A DNA stretch of 50,714 nt from Bacillota bacterium (GCA_023460155.1 JAEWRF010000154.1:1-50714), one strand, 5' to 3'. Positions 1 to 7,856 are shown, counted from the first letter of the stretch. Numbers and translations are program-made. The notes: generated by a model not told the origin, from the letters alone.

Positions 1-1
1 C

Positions 2-130
2 CGGAATATGGTGCATGTCAGTCATACGGTGCAGCCCAGGCGGGAAATGCGGAATGTTTGTGAAAAGAAGTATGAATCATACCAGCGGGTGATCGAGGCG
101 CTGTCACCGGTCTGGCCCTATCTGAAGTGA
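2..130 (+). CDS. FGGY-family carbohydrate kinase, C-terminal end (partial)
   Basis: The reading frame is open from the first base and ends with TGA at 128-130, giving 42 residues that finish in LSPVWPYLK. A tyrosine-rich helix followed by a short 'L.P.W..LK' ending is the usual C-terminus of xylulokinase-type FGGY kinases, which phosphorylate pentuloses and related sugars with ATP in the cytoplasm. The call also leans on context: an AraD-type and a UlaE-type epimerase, both acting on pentulose 5-phosphates, lie downstream on the same strand. The next gene begins 47 bases after this stop, so it is probably the same operon. The catalytic domains are outside the window, so the substrate cannot be judged. 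Confidence 0.5.
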   Translation, partial: RNMVHVSHTVQPRREMRNVCEKKYESYQRVIEALSPVWPYLK

Positions 131-177
131 GAAAATTCCGACGGATTTCCCACGCCGCCGAAATCAGGGAGAACAGG

Positions 178-1236
178 ATGAATTTTGAAAAAAAGGTGCT
201 TTATCACCTGAACAAATGCTATGCAATGACCAACCTGCAGTATAACGGCGCACATCACTTCGTCGTTGCCTCCGAAAAGGAGGACCGTTGTTTGCTGTTT
301 GACGACAGCGGCCGTTTGGAAGATACAATCTGGGAAAAGCCGGGCGGCACCATGAGCATGGTGCAGGTCCCCGGCACGAACGGGCAGTTCCTGGCCGTAC
401 AGCGTTTTTATTCGCCGAATGAATCGGAACACGCGAAGGTTGTCGTGGTGACGCCGGTCGATGGAAAATGGCATGTCCGCACTCTGACGGAGCTGCCGTT
501 TGTACACCGGATCGACATTCTTCAAAGCGGCGGCGCGTGCTACTTTATCGCCTGCGCTCTGAAATCGGGGCACCGGTTCGATGAGGATTGGTCCATGCCG
601 GGCAAGGTGTATGCTGCCCGTCTGCCGGAAAAGCTGGATGCGTTCGACGAAAGCTCGCCGCTCCCGCTCAAAGTGTTGAAAGACAATATGCTGAAAAATC
701 ACGGATATTACCGAATCGAGAGGAACGGGCAGCAAAGCTGCGTGATTTCCTTTGAGGGCGGAGTCTGCCGGTTCTTTCCGCCGGATGCACCGGACGGCGA
801 GTGGAAAATCGAACCGCTGATTTCCGACCCGGCCAGCGATGCGGTCCTTGTCGATATGGACGGTGACGGCGAGGATGAACTGGCCGTCCTATCCCCTTAT
901 CACGGCGACACATTTCGCTTTTATAAAAAATCCGGCGAGAAATTTGAAAAAGTATTTGAATGCAGCCACAAGCTGGAGTTTATCCACGCGCTTTACGGCG
1001 GTTCGTTTGGGGGTCGTCCGACGGTAGTGGTCGGATATCGGAACGGCAAGCAGGAGCTTTTGGCGTTTACCTACAACAGCGCAACAAAAAGCTATGAGGA
1101 AGAATGCCTTGACTGTGGCTGCGGCCCGGCGAATGTGCTGCATTACGTCAGGAAAGGGACAGACGTGCTGATCGCCACGAACCGCGAAATTGACGAAGTG
1201 GCAAGCTACGTTATCCAGGGAAGGAAAAAACAATGA
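178..1236 (+). CDS. Cytoplasmic FG-GAP/VCBS-like repeat protein, function unknown
   Basis: This is a 352-residue protein. I chose the ATG at 178 because GGGAGAAC lies just upstream; an in-frame upstream start would overlap the kinase tail. There is no signal peptide or membrane segment. Near residue 240 it carries VDMDGDGEDELAVL, a D-x-D-x-D-G calcium-loop motif of FG-GAP/VCBS repeats, and the rest reads as repeated short beta strands, suggesting a beta-propeller. It ends in an ATGA overlap with the dehydrogenase gene, so the two are translationally coupled. FG-GAP domains are usually extracellular, so a cytoplasmic copy inside a sugar operon is unusual. I cannot assign an activity; sugar binding or an epimerase-like role in the pathway is only a guess. 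Confidence 0.7.
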   Translation: MNFEKKVLYHLNKCYAMTNLQYNGAHHFVVASEKEDRCLLFDDSGRLEDTIWEKPGGTMSMVQVPGTNGQFLAVQRFYSPNESEHAKVVVVTPVDGKWHVRTLTELPFVHRIDILQSGGACYFIACALKSGHRFDEDWSMPGKVYAARLPEKLDAFDESSPLPLKVLKDNMLKNHGYYRIERNGQQSCVISFEGGVCRFFPPDAPDGEWKIEPLISDPASDAVLVDMDGDGEDELAVLSPYHGDTFRFYKKSGEKFEKVFECSHKLEFIHALYGGSFGGRPTVVVGYRNGKQELLAFTYNSATKSYEEECLDCGCGPANVLHYVRKGTDVLIATNREIDEVASYVIQGRKKQ

Positions 1237-2222
1237 AGAAAATCGTCTCATTTTTCGGGGAAAAAACCCCGATCTTCGAACTTTTGAACCGCGACGCCGA
1301 AGCATATGCGGCAACACGGGGACTGCAATATAAATGGTCGCTGCAAAATCCGTTTAATCGTGAAAATGTGATTGCCGAGCTGAAAAATGCCGACGCCGGT
1401 ATTATTGATATTGAACCGTACGGAGAAGAAATCTTCGGGCAGATCAGTTCTTCCTGCCGCATTCTGACAAGATTCGGTGTTGGGTTCGACAAAGTGGACC
1501 TGAAAGCGGCCTCCCGGCACGGTATCGCAATTGCGAGAACCACTGGAGCCAACACGAACGGCGTTGCCGAAATGGCGGTTATGCTGATGCTTTCCGTGCT
1601 TCGCCAGCTGAAAAAGAACATGGGTTATGTTTCGGCAGGCGACTGGAAAAAGGATGTTGTGCACGAACTTGGCGAAAGCACGGTCGGAATCATGGGTTAC
1701 GGTGCCATCGGTCAGCGGGTTTCCGAGCTTTTGAAGGGCTTCGGCTGCCGCATAATCGCCTACGATCCGTTCCCGAACCGGAAAGCGGCGGAGGAGAAAG
1801 GCGTGACGCTCGTTTCACTGAAGGAGCTTGTTCAGAGCTCCGACGTGATTACGATCCATATCCCTTACATGAAGGAAACGCATCATCTGGTCGACGCGAA
1901 GCTGCTTGACCTGATGAAGCCGAGCGCGGTGCTGGTAAACACGGCGCGCGGAAATCTCGTGGATGAGGAAGCCCTGTACCGTGTTCTTTCCGAGGGAAAA
2001 ATTGCAGGCGCAGGCTTCGATGTGTTTGCCCAGGAGCCGCTCCCGCTGACCTCCCCGCTTCTGAAACTCGACAATATGATCCTGACCCCGCATGTTTCCA
2101 GCCAGACACAGGAATCGCTGTGGCGGATTTACAAGATGGCAATCGATATAACCGCAGACTTTTTTGAGGGCAAGGAGTCAAAGTGCATTTTGAATCCGGA
2201 TTATAAAGACGGCACGGTTTAA
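1233..2222 (+). CDS. D-2-hydroxyacid dehydrogenase (phosphoglycerate dehydrogenase family)
   Basis: 329 residues, typical for the family. A Rossmann nucleotide-binding motif, GYGAIGQRV, lies near residue 155, followed by the family landmarks HIPYMKETHHL, NTARGNLVDEEAL (catalytic Arg region), a Glu in QEPLPLTSPL and the catalytic His in TPHVSSQT. Such enzymes reduce 2-ketoacids, for example hydroxypyruvate or glyoxylate, or oxidise D-2-hydroxyacids with NAD(P). There is no C-terminal ACT domain, so it is probably not the regulated SerA form. The ATG at 1233 overlaps the previous stop by four bases. The setting between a sugar kinase and two pentulose-phosphate epimerases suggests a sugar-acid substrate, but this is inferred. 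Confidence 0.88.
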   Translation: MKKIVSFFGEKTPIFELLNRDAEAYAATRGLQYKWSLQNPFNRENVIAELKNADAGIIDIEPYGEEIFGQISSSCRILTRFGVGFDKVDLKAASRHGIAIARTTGANTNGVAEMAVMLMLSVLRQLKKNMGYVSAGDWKKDVVHELGESTVGIMGYGAIGQRVSELLKGFGCRIIAYDPFPNRKAAEEKGVTLVSLKELVQSSDVITIHIPYMKETHHLVDAKLLDLMKPSAVLVNTARGNLVDEEALYRVLSEGKIAGAGFDVFAQEPLPLTSPLLKLDNMILTPHVSSQTQESLWRIYKMAIDITADFFEGKESKCILNPDYKDGTV

Positions 2223-2239
2223 GGAAGAAGGACAAAAGA

Positions 2240-2935
2240 ATGCTGGAACAACTGAAGCATGAGGTTTTTGAAGCGAATCGGATGCTGCCAAAATACGGTC
2301 TTGTCACCTTCACGTGGGGCAATGTTTCCGGAATCGACCGCGAAAAAGGTCTAATTGTGATTAAACCGTCCGGTGTGGATTATGACGTTTTAACGGAAAA
2401 AGACATGGTTGTGGTCGATCTGAACGGCAAAGTCGTGGAAGGGGAACTGAACCCCTCCTCCGATACGCCGACCCATGTGGAAATTTACAAGGCGTTTCCG
2501 ACCATTGGGGGCGTTGTACATACCCATTCGCGCTGGGCCACGATCTTTGCGCAGGGCGGCATGGGCGTGCCGGAGTTAGGCACAACGCAGGCCGATTATT
2601 TTTACGGCGAGGTACCGTGCACCCGCAAAATGACACCCGCCGAGATCGGCTCGGAATATGAAAAGAATACAGGCACCGTCATCGTGGAACGGTTCCGCGG
2701 GCTTAATCCGGAGCAGATTCCGGCCGTTCTGGTTCACAGCCACGGGCCGTTCACGTGGGGAACCGACGCCCGGAACGCCGTGCACAACGCGGTCGTGCTG
2801 GAGGAAGCCGCCATGATGGCCTGGCACACTCTGGCGCTGCCTGGCGCCGACGTCAGCCCCATTCAGCAGGAGCTGCTGGACAAGCACTACCTCCGCAAAC
2901 ACGGCGCGAACGCCTATTACGGGCAAAAAAAATGA
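2240..2935 (+). CDS. araD: L-ribulose-5-phosphate 4-epimerase (AraD/UlaF/SgbE type)
   Basis: 231 residues, the same length as E. coli AraD. Class II aldolase/AraD landmarks are present in order: FTWGNVSGID, KPSGVDYD, SSDTPTHVEIYKAFP, the zinc ligand pair in VVHTHSRWA, GTTQADYFYGEVPCTR and the third zinc His in VHSHGPFTWG. The enzyme interconverts L-ribulose 5-phosphate and D-xylulose 5-phosphate, feeding the pentose phosphate pathway. An AAGGAAGAAGG ribosome site precedes the ATG. It overlaps the downstream 3-epimerase by ATGA. With UlaE next door the pair would convert L-xylulose 5-phosphate to D-xylulose 5-phosphate, so UlaF may be a better functional name than AraD; sequence alone does not separate them. 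Confidence 0.88.
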   Translation: MLEQLKHEVFEANRMLPKYGLVTFTWGNVSGIDREKGLIVIKPSGVDYDVLTEKDMVVVDLNGKVVEGELNPSSDTPTHVEIYKAFPTIGGVVHTHSRWATIFAQGGMGVPELGTTQADYFYGEVPCTRKMTPAEIGSEYEKNTGTVIVERFRGLNPEQIPAVLVHSHGPFTWGTDARNAVHNAVVLEEAAMMAWHTLALPGADVSPIQQELLDKHYLRKHGANAYYGQKK

Positions 2936-3807
2936 ATCAGAAAACCTACAGCCTGGGGCTGTATGAAAAATCGATGCCAAATACCCTGAGCCTGGAACAG
3001 AAGCTGATCGCCGCGAAGGAGTCGGGCTTCGATTTCGTGGAGATCAGCATCGACGAAACGGAAGAAAAGCTCAAAAGACTCGGCATGTCCGTGCAGGAGC
3101 GGATCGACCTGGCTGCTCTGATGGAACGCAGGGGAATCCGGTTTGAGACGATGTGTCTGAGCGGGCACCGGAAATACCCGCTCGGAAGCCCCGATGAGGA
3201 AACGCGGGCCCGCAGCCTTCAAATCATGCAGGATGCCGTTCTGCTGGCGCGCGACCTCGGAATCCGCATTATTCAGCTCGCGGGCTACGACGTCTACTAT
3301 GAGCCGTCGACGGAGCACACCAGGTCGCTTTTTGCCGACGGACTGAAGCGAAGCGTCGAGTTTGCTGCAAAGCAGGGAGTCCTGCTTGCTTTTGAAACCA
3401 TGGAGACTCCCTTTCTAAACACCGTAGAGAAGGCGATGCGTTGGGTCGGAGAAATTAACTCTCCGTATCTGATGGTTTACCCCGATTCGGGCAATCTGAC
3501 CAACGCCGCGGTGGCCGCTGAAACGTCTGTGCTGGATGACATAGAAACCGGTCGGGGGCATATCGCCGCATTTCATTTAAAGGAAACCGTTCCGGGAAAA
3601 TTCCGGGAGATTCCTTACGGCACGGGCCATGTCGATTTTCGGTCAATCATTCAGAAAGCATACGGCATGGGAGTTCGGCGCTATATGGCTGAATTCTGGT
3701 ATGTCGGGCAGCAGGAATGGGAAAAAGATATCGTGAATGCAAATAACTTTCTGAGGGACAAGTTCGGAAAATTGCCTCTGTGCGGTATGGAATCTTCCAG
3801 CTGCTAA
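2932..3807 (+). CDS. ulaE: L-ribulose-5-phosphate 3-epimerase (UlaE/SgbU type)
   Basis: 291 residues from the ATG at 2932, which overlaps the araD stop as ATGA; a longer reading frame open upstream lies inside araD and is not used. It is a xylose-isomerase-like TIM barrel. Recognisable stretches are LGLYEKSMPN at the N-terminus, IRIIQLAGYDVYYEPS, LAFETMETPFLNTVEKA (metal-ligand Glu), YPDSGNLTNA (metal-ligand Asp), IAAFHLKETVPGKFREIPYG and VDFRSIIQKAYGMG. The reaction is epimerisation at C3 between L-xylulose 5-phosphate and L-ribulose 5-phosphate, the step just before AraD/UlaF. It is the last gene of the operon. Its stop overlaps the stop of a convergent minus-strand gene by four bases. Confidence 0.87.
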   Translation: MNQKTYSLGLYEKSMPNTLSLEQKLIAAKESGFDFVEISIDETEEKLKRLGMSVQERIDLAALMERRGIRFETMCLSGHRKYPLGSPDEETRARSLQIMQDAVLLARDLGIRIIQLAGYDVYYEPSTEHTRSLFADGLKRSVEFAAKQGVLLAFETMETPFLNTVEKAMRWVGEINSPYLMVYPDSGNLTNAAVAAETSVLDDIETGRGHIAAFHLKETVPGKFREIPYGTGHVDFRSIIQKAYGMGVRRYMAEFWYVGQQEWEKDIVNANNFLRDKFGKLPLCGMESSSC

Positions 3808-4169
3808 ATGTTCAGCCGGCTGCATCTATTTCGGATGAAACAGATGCAGCCTTGCTGTATAAACCAGCTCAAATGAAGCAGTTTCACAAAAAGCAACAGA
3901 AGTACAGCTATCATGAGAATAGAAACTACAAACATCCGGAAGTAGGTTATTCCATGATCGGCTTTACGTGCGGATTCCCCCAATAGTAAATCTTTTTCTT
4001 TCAGCATTGCCATTCCTTTGATCAACATGCCAAAGCAAAATAGTAAAAAGCCAACGTACATTGAACAGATTGTTACAGACGATTCTTCCCCGAATAATTT
4101 GATGAATAGGGTCCCTAACAGCATCAATACGATACCGATCCCTTTTAAAATATCATCCATTGCTTGCAT
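3804..4169 (-). CDS. Small three-helix membrane protein, unknown
   Basis: 121 residues from the ATG at 4169, chosen because AAAGGAAAT sits seven bases upstream; an ATG 8 codons earlier lacks a good site. Three hydrophobic segments are visible: GIGIVLMLLGTLFIKLFG, SMYVGFLLFCFGMLIKGMAML and MFVVSILMIAVLLLLFVKLL. I recognise no family. The last ~20 residues (QQGCICFIRNRCSRLNI) are encoded by the ulaE downstream hairpin, and the stop overlaps the ulaE stop, so the natural C-terminus may once have been shorter. The coding direction is convergent with the sugar operon and tandem with the TetR gene. Function unknown. Confidence 0.55.
   Translation of the reverse strand: MQAMDDILKGIGIVLMLLGTLFIKLFGEESSVTICSMYVGFLLFCFGMLIKGMAMLKEKDLLLGESARKADHGITYFRMFVVSILMIAVLLLLFVKLLHLSWFIQQGCICFIRNRCSRLNI
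3818..3851 (+). terminator. Hairpin after ulaE, possible terminator
   Basis: A perfect 10-bp stem (GGCTGCATCT / AGATGCAGCC) encloses a 14-base loop, starting 10 bases after the ulaE stop. The downstream run is only weakly T-rich (TTGCTGTAT), so efficiency is uncertain. The hairpin also lies inside the last codons of the convergent minus-strand membrane-protein gene. Confidence 0.5.
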
Positions 4170-4326
4170 ATTATTTCCTTTAATATCTTCCATTCATATT
4201 TTCGGGTTTTTTATATGGTGCGAGTGGTCTTATAGGATTTACGGCACAAACACAGTAAAATCAAGGGTTCATGGGCAGTCGAAAAGCAGTATTTACACGA
4301 AAATCTCAAAAAGCTACAACCATAAT

Positions 4327-4360
4327 AAAGGCGTTCCATTGAGGGAACGCCTTTATTTTA
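4327..4360. terminator. Bidirectional rho-independent terminator
   Basis: An 11-bp perfect stem (AAAGGCGTTCC / GGAACGCCTTT) with a 6-base loop is followed by TTATTTTA on the plus strand; because the arms begin and end in A/T runs, it also works on the minus strand, where it lies about 100 bases after the TetR stop. The surrounding 4170-4461 interval holds no other gene I can support. Confidence 0.8.
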
Positions 4361-4461
4361 TCTCTAATGTTCTAACCTGCCCCCCAAAGTCGTCCAGATA
4401 GGAAGTTAGTAATCATCTGAGATTTTCAGGGCGTGTCCCTTTGTTTATCTTGCTGATTGAT

Positions 4462-5094
4462 TTATGCCTTAAAAAGGTCAGTGAGTAATCCCATACTGAA
4501 ATCAACAAATTCATTTAGATTGATCGAAAAATGTTGAGTGAACGTTTTCCCTGTTATCGAAAGTTGATAAAAGAATCCGGTCATCATAAACTGTGCTGCA
4601 AATATGGCCATCGTTGTATCTAAATCATTTCGCACACTGCCATCCTGTTTTCCTTCATTAATTACATGAGTAATTTCCTCCACAATCATGTCGTTTATAT
4701 TGTCGAACTCTTTATGATTTTCCGTGTTTTCTTCTTTTGATTTAATATGCCCCACAAGACTCATCAGGCGAAACGTATCAGGATGCTGCTGATAAAACTG
4801 ATAGTAAGCCATCCCCATCTTCCGTAGCTTTTCAAAACCGCAGTCTGCTTCCTTTTTCTCCTGCCGTATGCATAAAAGCAATTGCTTAAAGCCTTTGACC
4901 ACAACGGCCATGTATAAATCCTCTTTATTTTTAAAATGTTGATAAATCGTTTTCCTTGTATATTGTGATTCTGCCGCAATTTCATCGACAGATGCCTTTT
5001 CATACCCCGATCGGGCAAATATTTTTTCGGCTGCGTCCATGATTTCATTTTCTCTCATCAGTCGTTCCTTGTCTCGTCTCGGCATTCTATCCAT
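4462..5094 (-). CDS. TetR/AcrR-family transcriptional repressor
   Basis: 210 residues from the ATG at 5094, nine bases after AAAAGGAG; an upstream in-frame TTG at 5121 falls inside the operator palindrome and has no ribosome site. The N-terminal 60 residues are a TetR helix-turn-helix: IMDAAEKIFARSGYEKASVDEIAAES..YTRKTIYQHFKNKEDLY. The remainder is a helical ligand domain, which I cannot match to an inducer. It is divergent from the MBL/TauE/flavodoxin genes, and a 46-bp palindrome sits between the two promoters, so it very likely represses both itself and those genes. Known TetR repressors of this layout control detoxification genes and release DNA on binding a small molecule. Confidence 0.9.
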   Translation of the reverse strand: MDRMPRRDKERLMRENEIMDAAEKIFARSGYEKASVDEIAAESQYTRKTIYQHFKNKEDLYMAVVVKGFKQLLLCIRQEKKEADCGFEKLRKMGMAYYQFYQQHPDTFRLMSLVGHIKSKEENTENHKEFDNINDMIVEEITHVINEGKQDGSVRNDLDTTMAIFAAQFMMTGFFYQLSITGKTFTQHFSINLNEFVDFSMGLLTDLFKA

Positions 5095-5114
5095 AACTTT
5101 TTTCTCCTTTTCTA

Positions 5115-5143
5115 TTGACAATATAGGTTACACTATGTATATT
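5115..5143 (+). promoter_or_regulatory. Sigma-A-type promoter for the MBL/TauE operon
   Basis: TTGACA at 5115-5120 and TATATT at 5138-5143 are separated by exactly 17 bases. Transcription would start near 5150, inside the 46-bp palindrome, leaving a leader of about 105 bases before the MBL start. Confidence 0.75.
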
Positions 5144-5166
5144 AGTATACACAGTGTAACCTATAT
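5121..5166. promoter_or_regulatory. 46-bp palindromic operator between tetR and the MBL gene
   Basis: The 14-bp outer arms ATATAGGTTACACT and AGTGTAACCTATAT are perfect inverted repeats, and the 18-base centre continues the symmetry (GTATA-TTAG-TATAC), leaving only two mismatched pairs across 46 bp. It covers the spacer, -10 and start region of the plus-strand promoter and lies in the leader of the minus-strand promoter. That position suits an autoregulating TetR repressor, perhaps bound as two dimers. Binding by the adjacent TetR protein is inferred. Confidence 0.85.
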
Positions 5167-5182
5167 ACACATTATGTATATA

Positions 5183-5211
5183 ATATTATAGTATAGCTTT
5201 ACTATTGTCAA
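5183..5211 (-). promoter_or_regulatory. Sigma-A-type promoter for tetR
   Basis: Read on the minus strand, TTGACA (5211-5206) is followed after 17 bases by TAATAT (5188-5183); an overlapping TATAAT two bases closer is an alternative -10. Transcription would begin near 5177 and run through the palindrome toward tetR, so both promoters face each other across the operator. Confidence 0.65.
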
Positions 5212-5254
5212 GCTCACTGATAAAAGAATACCGAGTGGAAAAGGAGATATTAAA

Positions 5255-5917
5255 ATGCCAGCTATTCCTATCGGAGATAATGTTTTCGCTATTCCAATTA
5301 CCAACAGAAATTTTCTTTACGTTATTAAAGGCACCACAACGACAATAATTGATTCCGGGCTGCATTTTCCTGGAAGCTATCAAGCCCTTCAGAATGAACT
5401 GAAAGAAATAAATGTTGACAAAGAAAGTATCAGCCAGCTTTTCCTAACACACCATGATCTTGACCATGTTGGGAACGCCGCCATGCTGCAAAAAGAAACC
5501 GGATGCAGTATTTACATATCGCAGCATGACCTGCCCTATGTGACAGGCAGGCAAAAGCGTCCGGGGATCAAGCGCGTATTTGAAATAATCAATGCGGTTG
5601 AAAGGCCCAAAAGCATCTTGGCATATGACAATGCGGGCAGAATGGGAGAATTTCAGATTATCCCAACGCCTGGACATACTCCGGGGCATGTGTGTATTCT
5701 CTATCGTAATATCCTGTTTGCCGGAGACCTTGTATTGGTCAAAAACCGCCGCTTAGCATATCATTCGGATTTATTAACCTGGGATAAAGAAAAGCTTGTG
5801 AAATCCACAAAAAAGATCTCATCGCTTGCTTTCGAATGGATATGCCCTGGAGATGCAGCTCCGGTCAAGGTATGTGACATTCTTAATGCCTACTCATTTG
5901 TATCTGGTAAACATTAA
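5255..5917 (+). CDS. MBL-fold metallo-hydrolase
   Basis: 220 residues, with AAGGAGAT well placed before the ATG. The metallo-beta-lactamase signature reads THHDLDHVGNAAML (H-x-H/D-x-D-H type metal site), followed by the later ligands in PTPGHTPGHVCILY and LFAGDLVL. It is a soluble hydrolase with two metal ions; the family includes glyoxalase II, lactonases, persulfide dioxygenases and others, and the substrate cannot be read from sequence. It is the first gene after the operator, 25 bases from the TauE-like gene. The pairing of an MBL protein with a TauE/SafE exporter recalls sulfur-stress operons, but no rhodanese or CstR is present, so that is speculation. Confidence 0.88.
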   Translation: MPAIPIGDNVFAIPITNRNFLYVIKGTTTTIIDSGLHFPGSYQALQNELKEINVDKESISQLFLTHHDLDHVGNAAMLQKETGCSIYISQHDLPYVTGRQKRPGIKRVFEIINAVERPKSILAYDNAGRMGEFQIIPTPGHTPGHVCILYRNILFAGDLVLVKNRRLAYHSDLLTWDKEKLVKSTKKISSLAFEWICPGDAAPVKVCDILNAYSFVSGKH

Positions 5918-5942
5918 TTTTAATATTGAATAGGAGAAGCAA

Positions 5943-6719
5943 ATGATTCAGTATATCGCGTTACCCATTGTCGGTTTTTTGATAGGTCTGGTCATTATTT
6001 CATTTGGCGGCGGAGGCGGAGCATTCTATGTAGGCATATTGACAGTTTTCTTCAATATCTCTCCTGCGGTTGCTGCATCCTCATCGCTCGCAACAATGAT
6101 ACCGACAACCGCCGCAGGCGCTTTCAGTCATTGGAGGGCCGAAAACATCAATTTAAAATTTGGAATCTATATGATTTGCGGCGGTGTAGTCGGTTCTGTG
6201 GTGGGCTGTCTATGTTCTGGATTACTGCCAATAAAAATCTATTCAAAAATATCTGGGATATTTTTATTTCTTATCAGCCTTCAGATACTTTACCCCTATA
6301 TCAAAAAATGCAAAAAGCACTATAGCGATGGGAACGAGGCGAATTCACCAAGATTGTCGCAAATAACAAAAGCCCTTGCTTTTGGATTTATCGGCGGAGC
6401 AATGTCAGGCATTGTTGGCCTCAGCGGCGGTTCACCTGTAATTGCGGGATTGTCCGTTTTGGGCTGCAGTGCAATGGAAATGGTAGGCACTTCCGTATTT
6501 GTGTTGTTTGCCATTACTGTAACCGGTTTTCTTATGCATTTGGGTCTCGGAAACATAAATTGGCCGCTTGTTTGTCTTCTGTTGATAGGCACTGTGAGCG
6601 GCGCTGTTGTCGGCCCGCTGACGCTTAAAAAAATCAATAAAGACCTGTTCAGCAAGTTTATGGGTCCGGCCGTTTTTATCAGTACAGTCAGTATGGGAAT
6701 TATGCTATTGCTTAAATAG
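5943..6719 (+). CDS. TauE/SafE-family (TSUP) membrane permease
   Basis: 258 residues of mostly hydrophobic sequence with about eight predicted membrane spans. The two halves each begin with a glycine-rich signature: GLVIISFGGGGGAFYVG near residue 20 and FGFIGGAMSGIVGLSGGSPV near 145, the internal duplication typical of sulfite exporter TauE/SafE proteins. Members move sulfite, sulfoacetate, thiosulfate or other small anions across the inner membrane. A GGAGAAG ribosome site precedes the ATG, 25 bases after the MBL stop, so it belongs to the TetR-controlled operon. A charged loop (KKCKKHYSDGNEANSPR) separates the halves. The transported anion is unknown. Confidence 0.85.
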   Translation: MIQYIALPIVGFLIGLVIISFGGGGGAFYVGILTVFFNISPAVAASSSLATMIPTTAAGAFSHWRAENINLKFGIYMICGGVVGSVVGCLCSGLLPIKIYSKISGIFLFLISLQILYPYIKKCKKHYSDGNEANSPRLSQITKALAFGFIGGAMSGIVGLSGGSPVIAGLSVLGCSAMEMVGTSVFVLFAITVTGFLMHLGLGNINWPLVCLLLIGTVSGAVVGPLTLKKINKDLFSKFMGPAVFISTVSMGIMLLLK

Positions 6720-6800
6720 AGCCCATAATAAAAATCATAAAATACATTTAATAATACACTGACTAAGTCCGCAGGCAGCAATTCAAAGCCGCGAAAATAC

Positions 6801-6830
6801 TTGACTGAACGGCTTTAGAATTGTTTTAAT
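6801..6830 (+). promoter_or_regulatory. Possible promoter for the flavodoxin-like gene
   Basis: TTGACT at 6801 is followed 17-18 bases later by TTTTAA/TTTAAT. The gap from the TauE-like stop to the next start is 154 bases, long enough for a separate promoter. The -10 is not close to consensus. Confidence 0.4.
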
Positions 6831-6873
6831 CAGCGTTTCCTTAAGTGGTCGTATGGATAGAAAGGACATTACT

Positions 6874-7593
6874 ATGAGTAAAAAAATGAAAGTCATTGGA
6901 ATTATCAGCAGTCCAAACCAAAATGGCAACACTGCAACATTGGTGCGTCAGGTTCTTAACAGCGCCGGAAAAAACGGGGCAGAAACAACAGAGATATTTT
7001 TGAAGGATTATAAACTGGAATTCTGTTCCGGATGCCTGCAGTGCACAGCGAAAGGAAAATGTCCACTACCCGACAGACTTGAAGATATTCGAAAACTGGT
7101 TTATGAAGCGGATGGCATTGTGCTGGGTTCCCCAACCTACGCCATGGATTACAACGCAATCATGAAAAACTTTTTTGAACGGCTGGGCCCCTATACATTA
7201 TATACTTCTTCCTTGGGCGGCAAATATTTTGTCGGCATATCCACGTCCAACGGAGACGATTCGAAAAAGACAGCAAAGAAACTTGTGGAAATGGCAAAAA
7301 TGGGGATATTCAAAAGGGCTTTTATCACAGGAACACTCGGAGTTCGTACCATTATAAACGGCAATCTCGTACGTATTTCGGAAAATCAGGATGCTTTGCG
7401 CAGAGCGGCGGAATTAGGGAAAAAACTGACTGACGACATCCGCAAAAAAAATACATATCCATTTCAAAACCTTATGATGAGGCTGATAGTTCGTTTGTCA
7501 TTAAAGCCATTATTCCATTCCTATATTTTGAAAAATAAAGAGGGTAAAGAAAAGGCAACTTATGAAAATTTATCTGTTAGAGGGCTTATCTGA
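6874..7593 (+). CDS. Flavodoxin-like NAD(P)H-dependent FMN reductase / iron-sulfur flavoprotein
   Basis: 239 residues from the ATG at 6874, preceded by AAAGGAC; an ATG 21 bases upstream lacks a site. The N-terminus KVIGIISSPNQNGNTATLVRQVL is the FMN-phosphate loop of the NADPH-dependent FMN reductase fold. It is followed by CSGCLQCTAKGKCPL, the Cys cluster seen in this subfamily, and VLGSPTYAMDYNAIMKNFFER, a flavin-contact segment. The C-terminal ~60 residues are basic. Such proteins reduce quinones, nitro compounds or iron-sulfur partners. It follows the MBL and TauE-like genes on the same strand and may share their TetR control, or have its own promoter in the 154-base gap. Substrate unknown. 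Confidence 0.82.
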   Translation: MSKKMKVIGIISSPNQNGNTATLVRQVLNSAGKNGAETTEIFLKDYKLEFCSGCLQCTAKGKCPLPDRLEDIRKLVYEADGIVLGSPTYAMDYNAIMKNFFERLGPYTLYTSSLGGKYFVGISTSNGDDSKKTAKKLVEMAKMGIFKRAFITGTLGVRTIINGNLVRISENQDALRRAAELGKKLTDDIRKKNTYPFQNLMMRLIVRLSLKPLFHSYILKNKEGKEKATYENLSVRGLI

Positions 7594-7822
7594 AATTCTG
7601 TGAAGCCTCGTAGTTTCCATATTGTTTCAATACTGTTTACAGAAAATATAGAAACAATGTGTTTTATAGTAATAAAGAATATAATTGGTAAAGAGTCAGA
7701 AATAATTATTACATGTGTTGCTGGCAAGAAAGTTATAAAGTTTAGATTAGATTTAATCGTTAAAAATTCAATGAAATCAAAAACAACAGAGATCGCGAAT
7801 CCGCATAAATACAGGAAAATCG

Positions 7823-7853
7823 AAAGACCGACGATTCAAAATCGTCGGTCTTT
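7823..7853. terminator. 13-bp hairpin terminator
   Basis: AAAGACCGACGAT and ATCGTCGGTCTTT form a perfect 13-bp stem with a 5-base loop, followed by T on the plus strand. On the minus strand it would lie directly after the tRNA-like 3' end at 7857-7879, so it may be the old terminator of that tRNA, or the terminator of the flavodoxin gene. Confidence 0.75.
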
Positions 7854-7856
7854 TGT

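Noticed and set aside
4018..4401. A 127-codon plus-strand frame running over the small membrane gene and a terminator
   Set aside because: It has no ribosome site, crosses a strong bidirectional terminator and lies antisense to a better gene.
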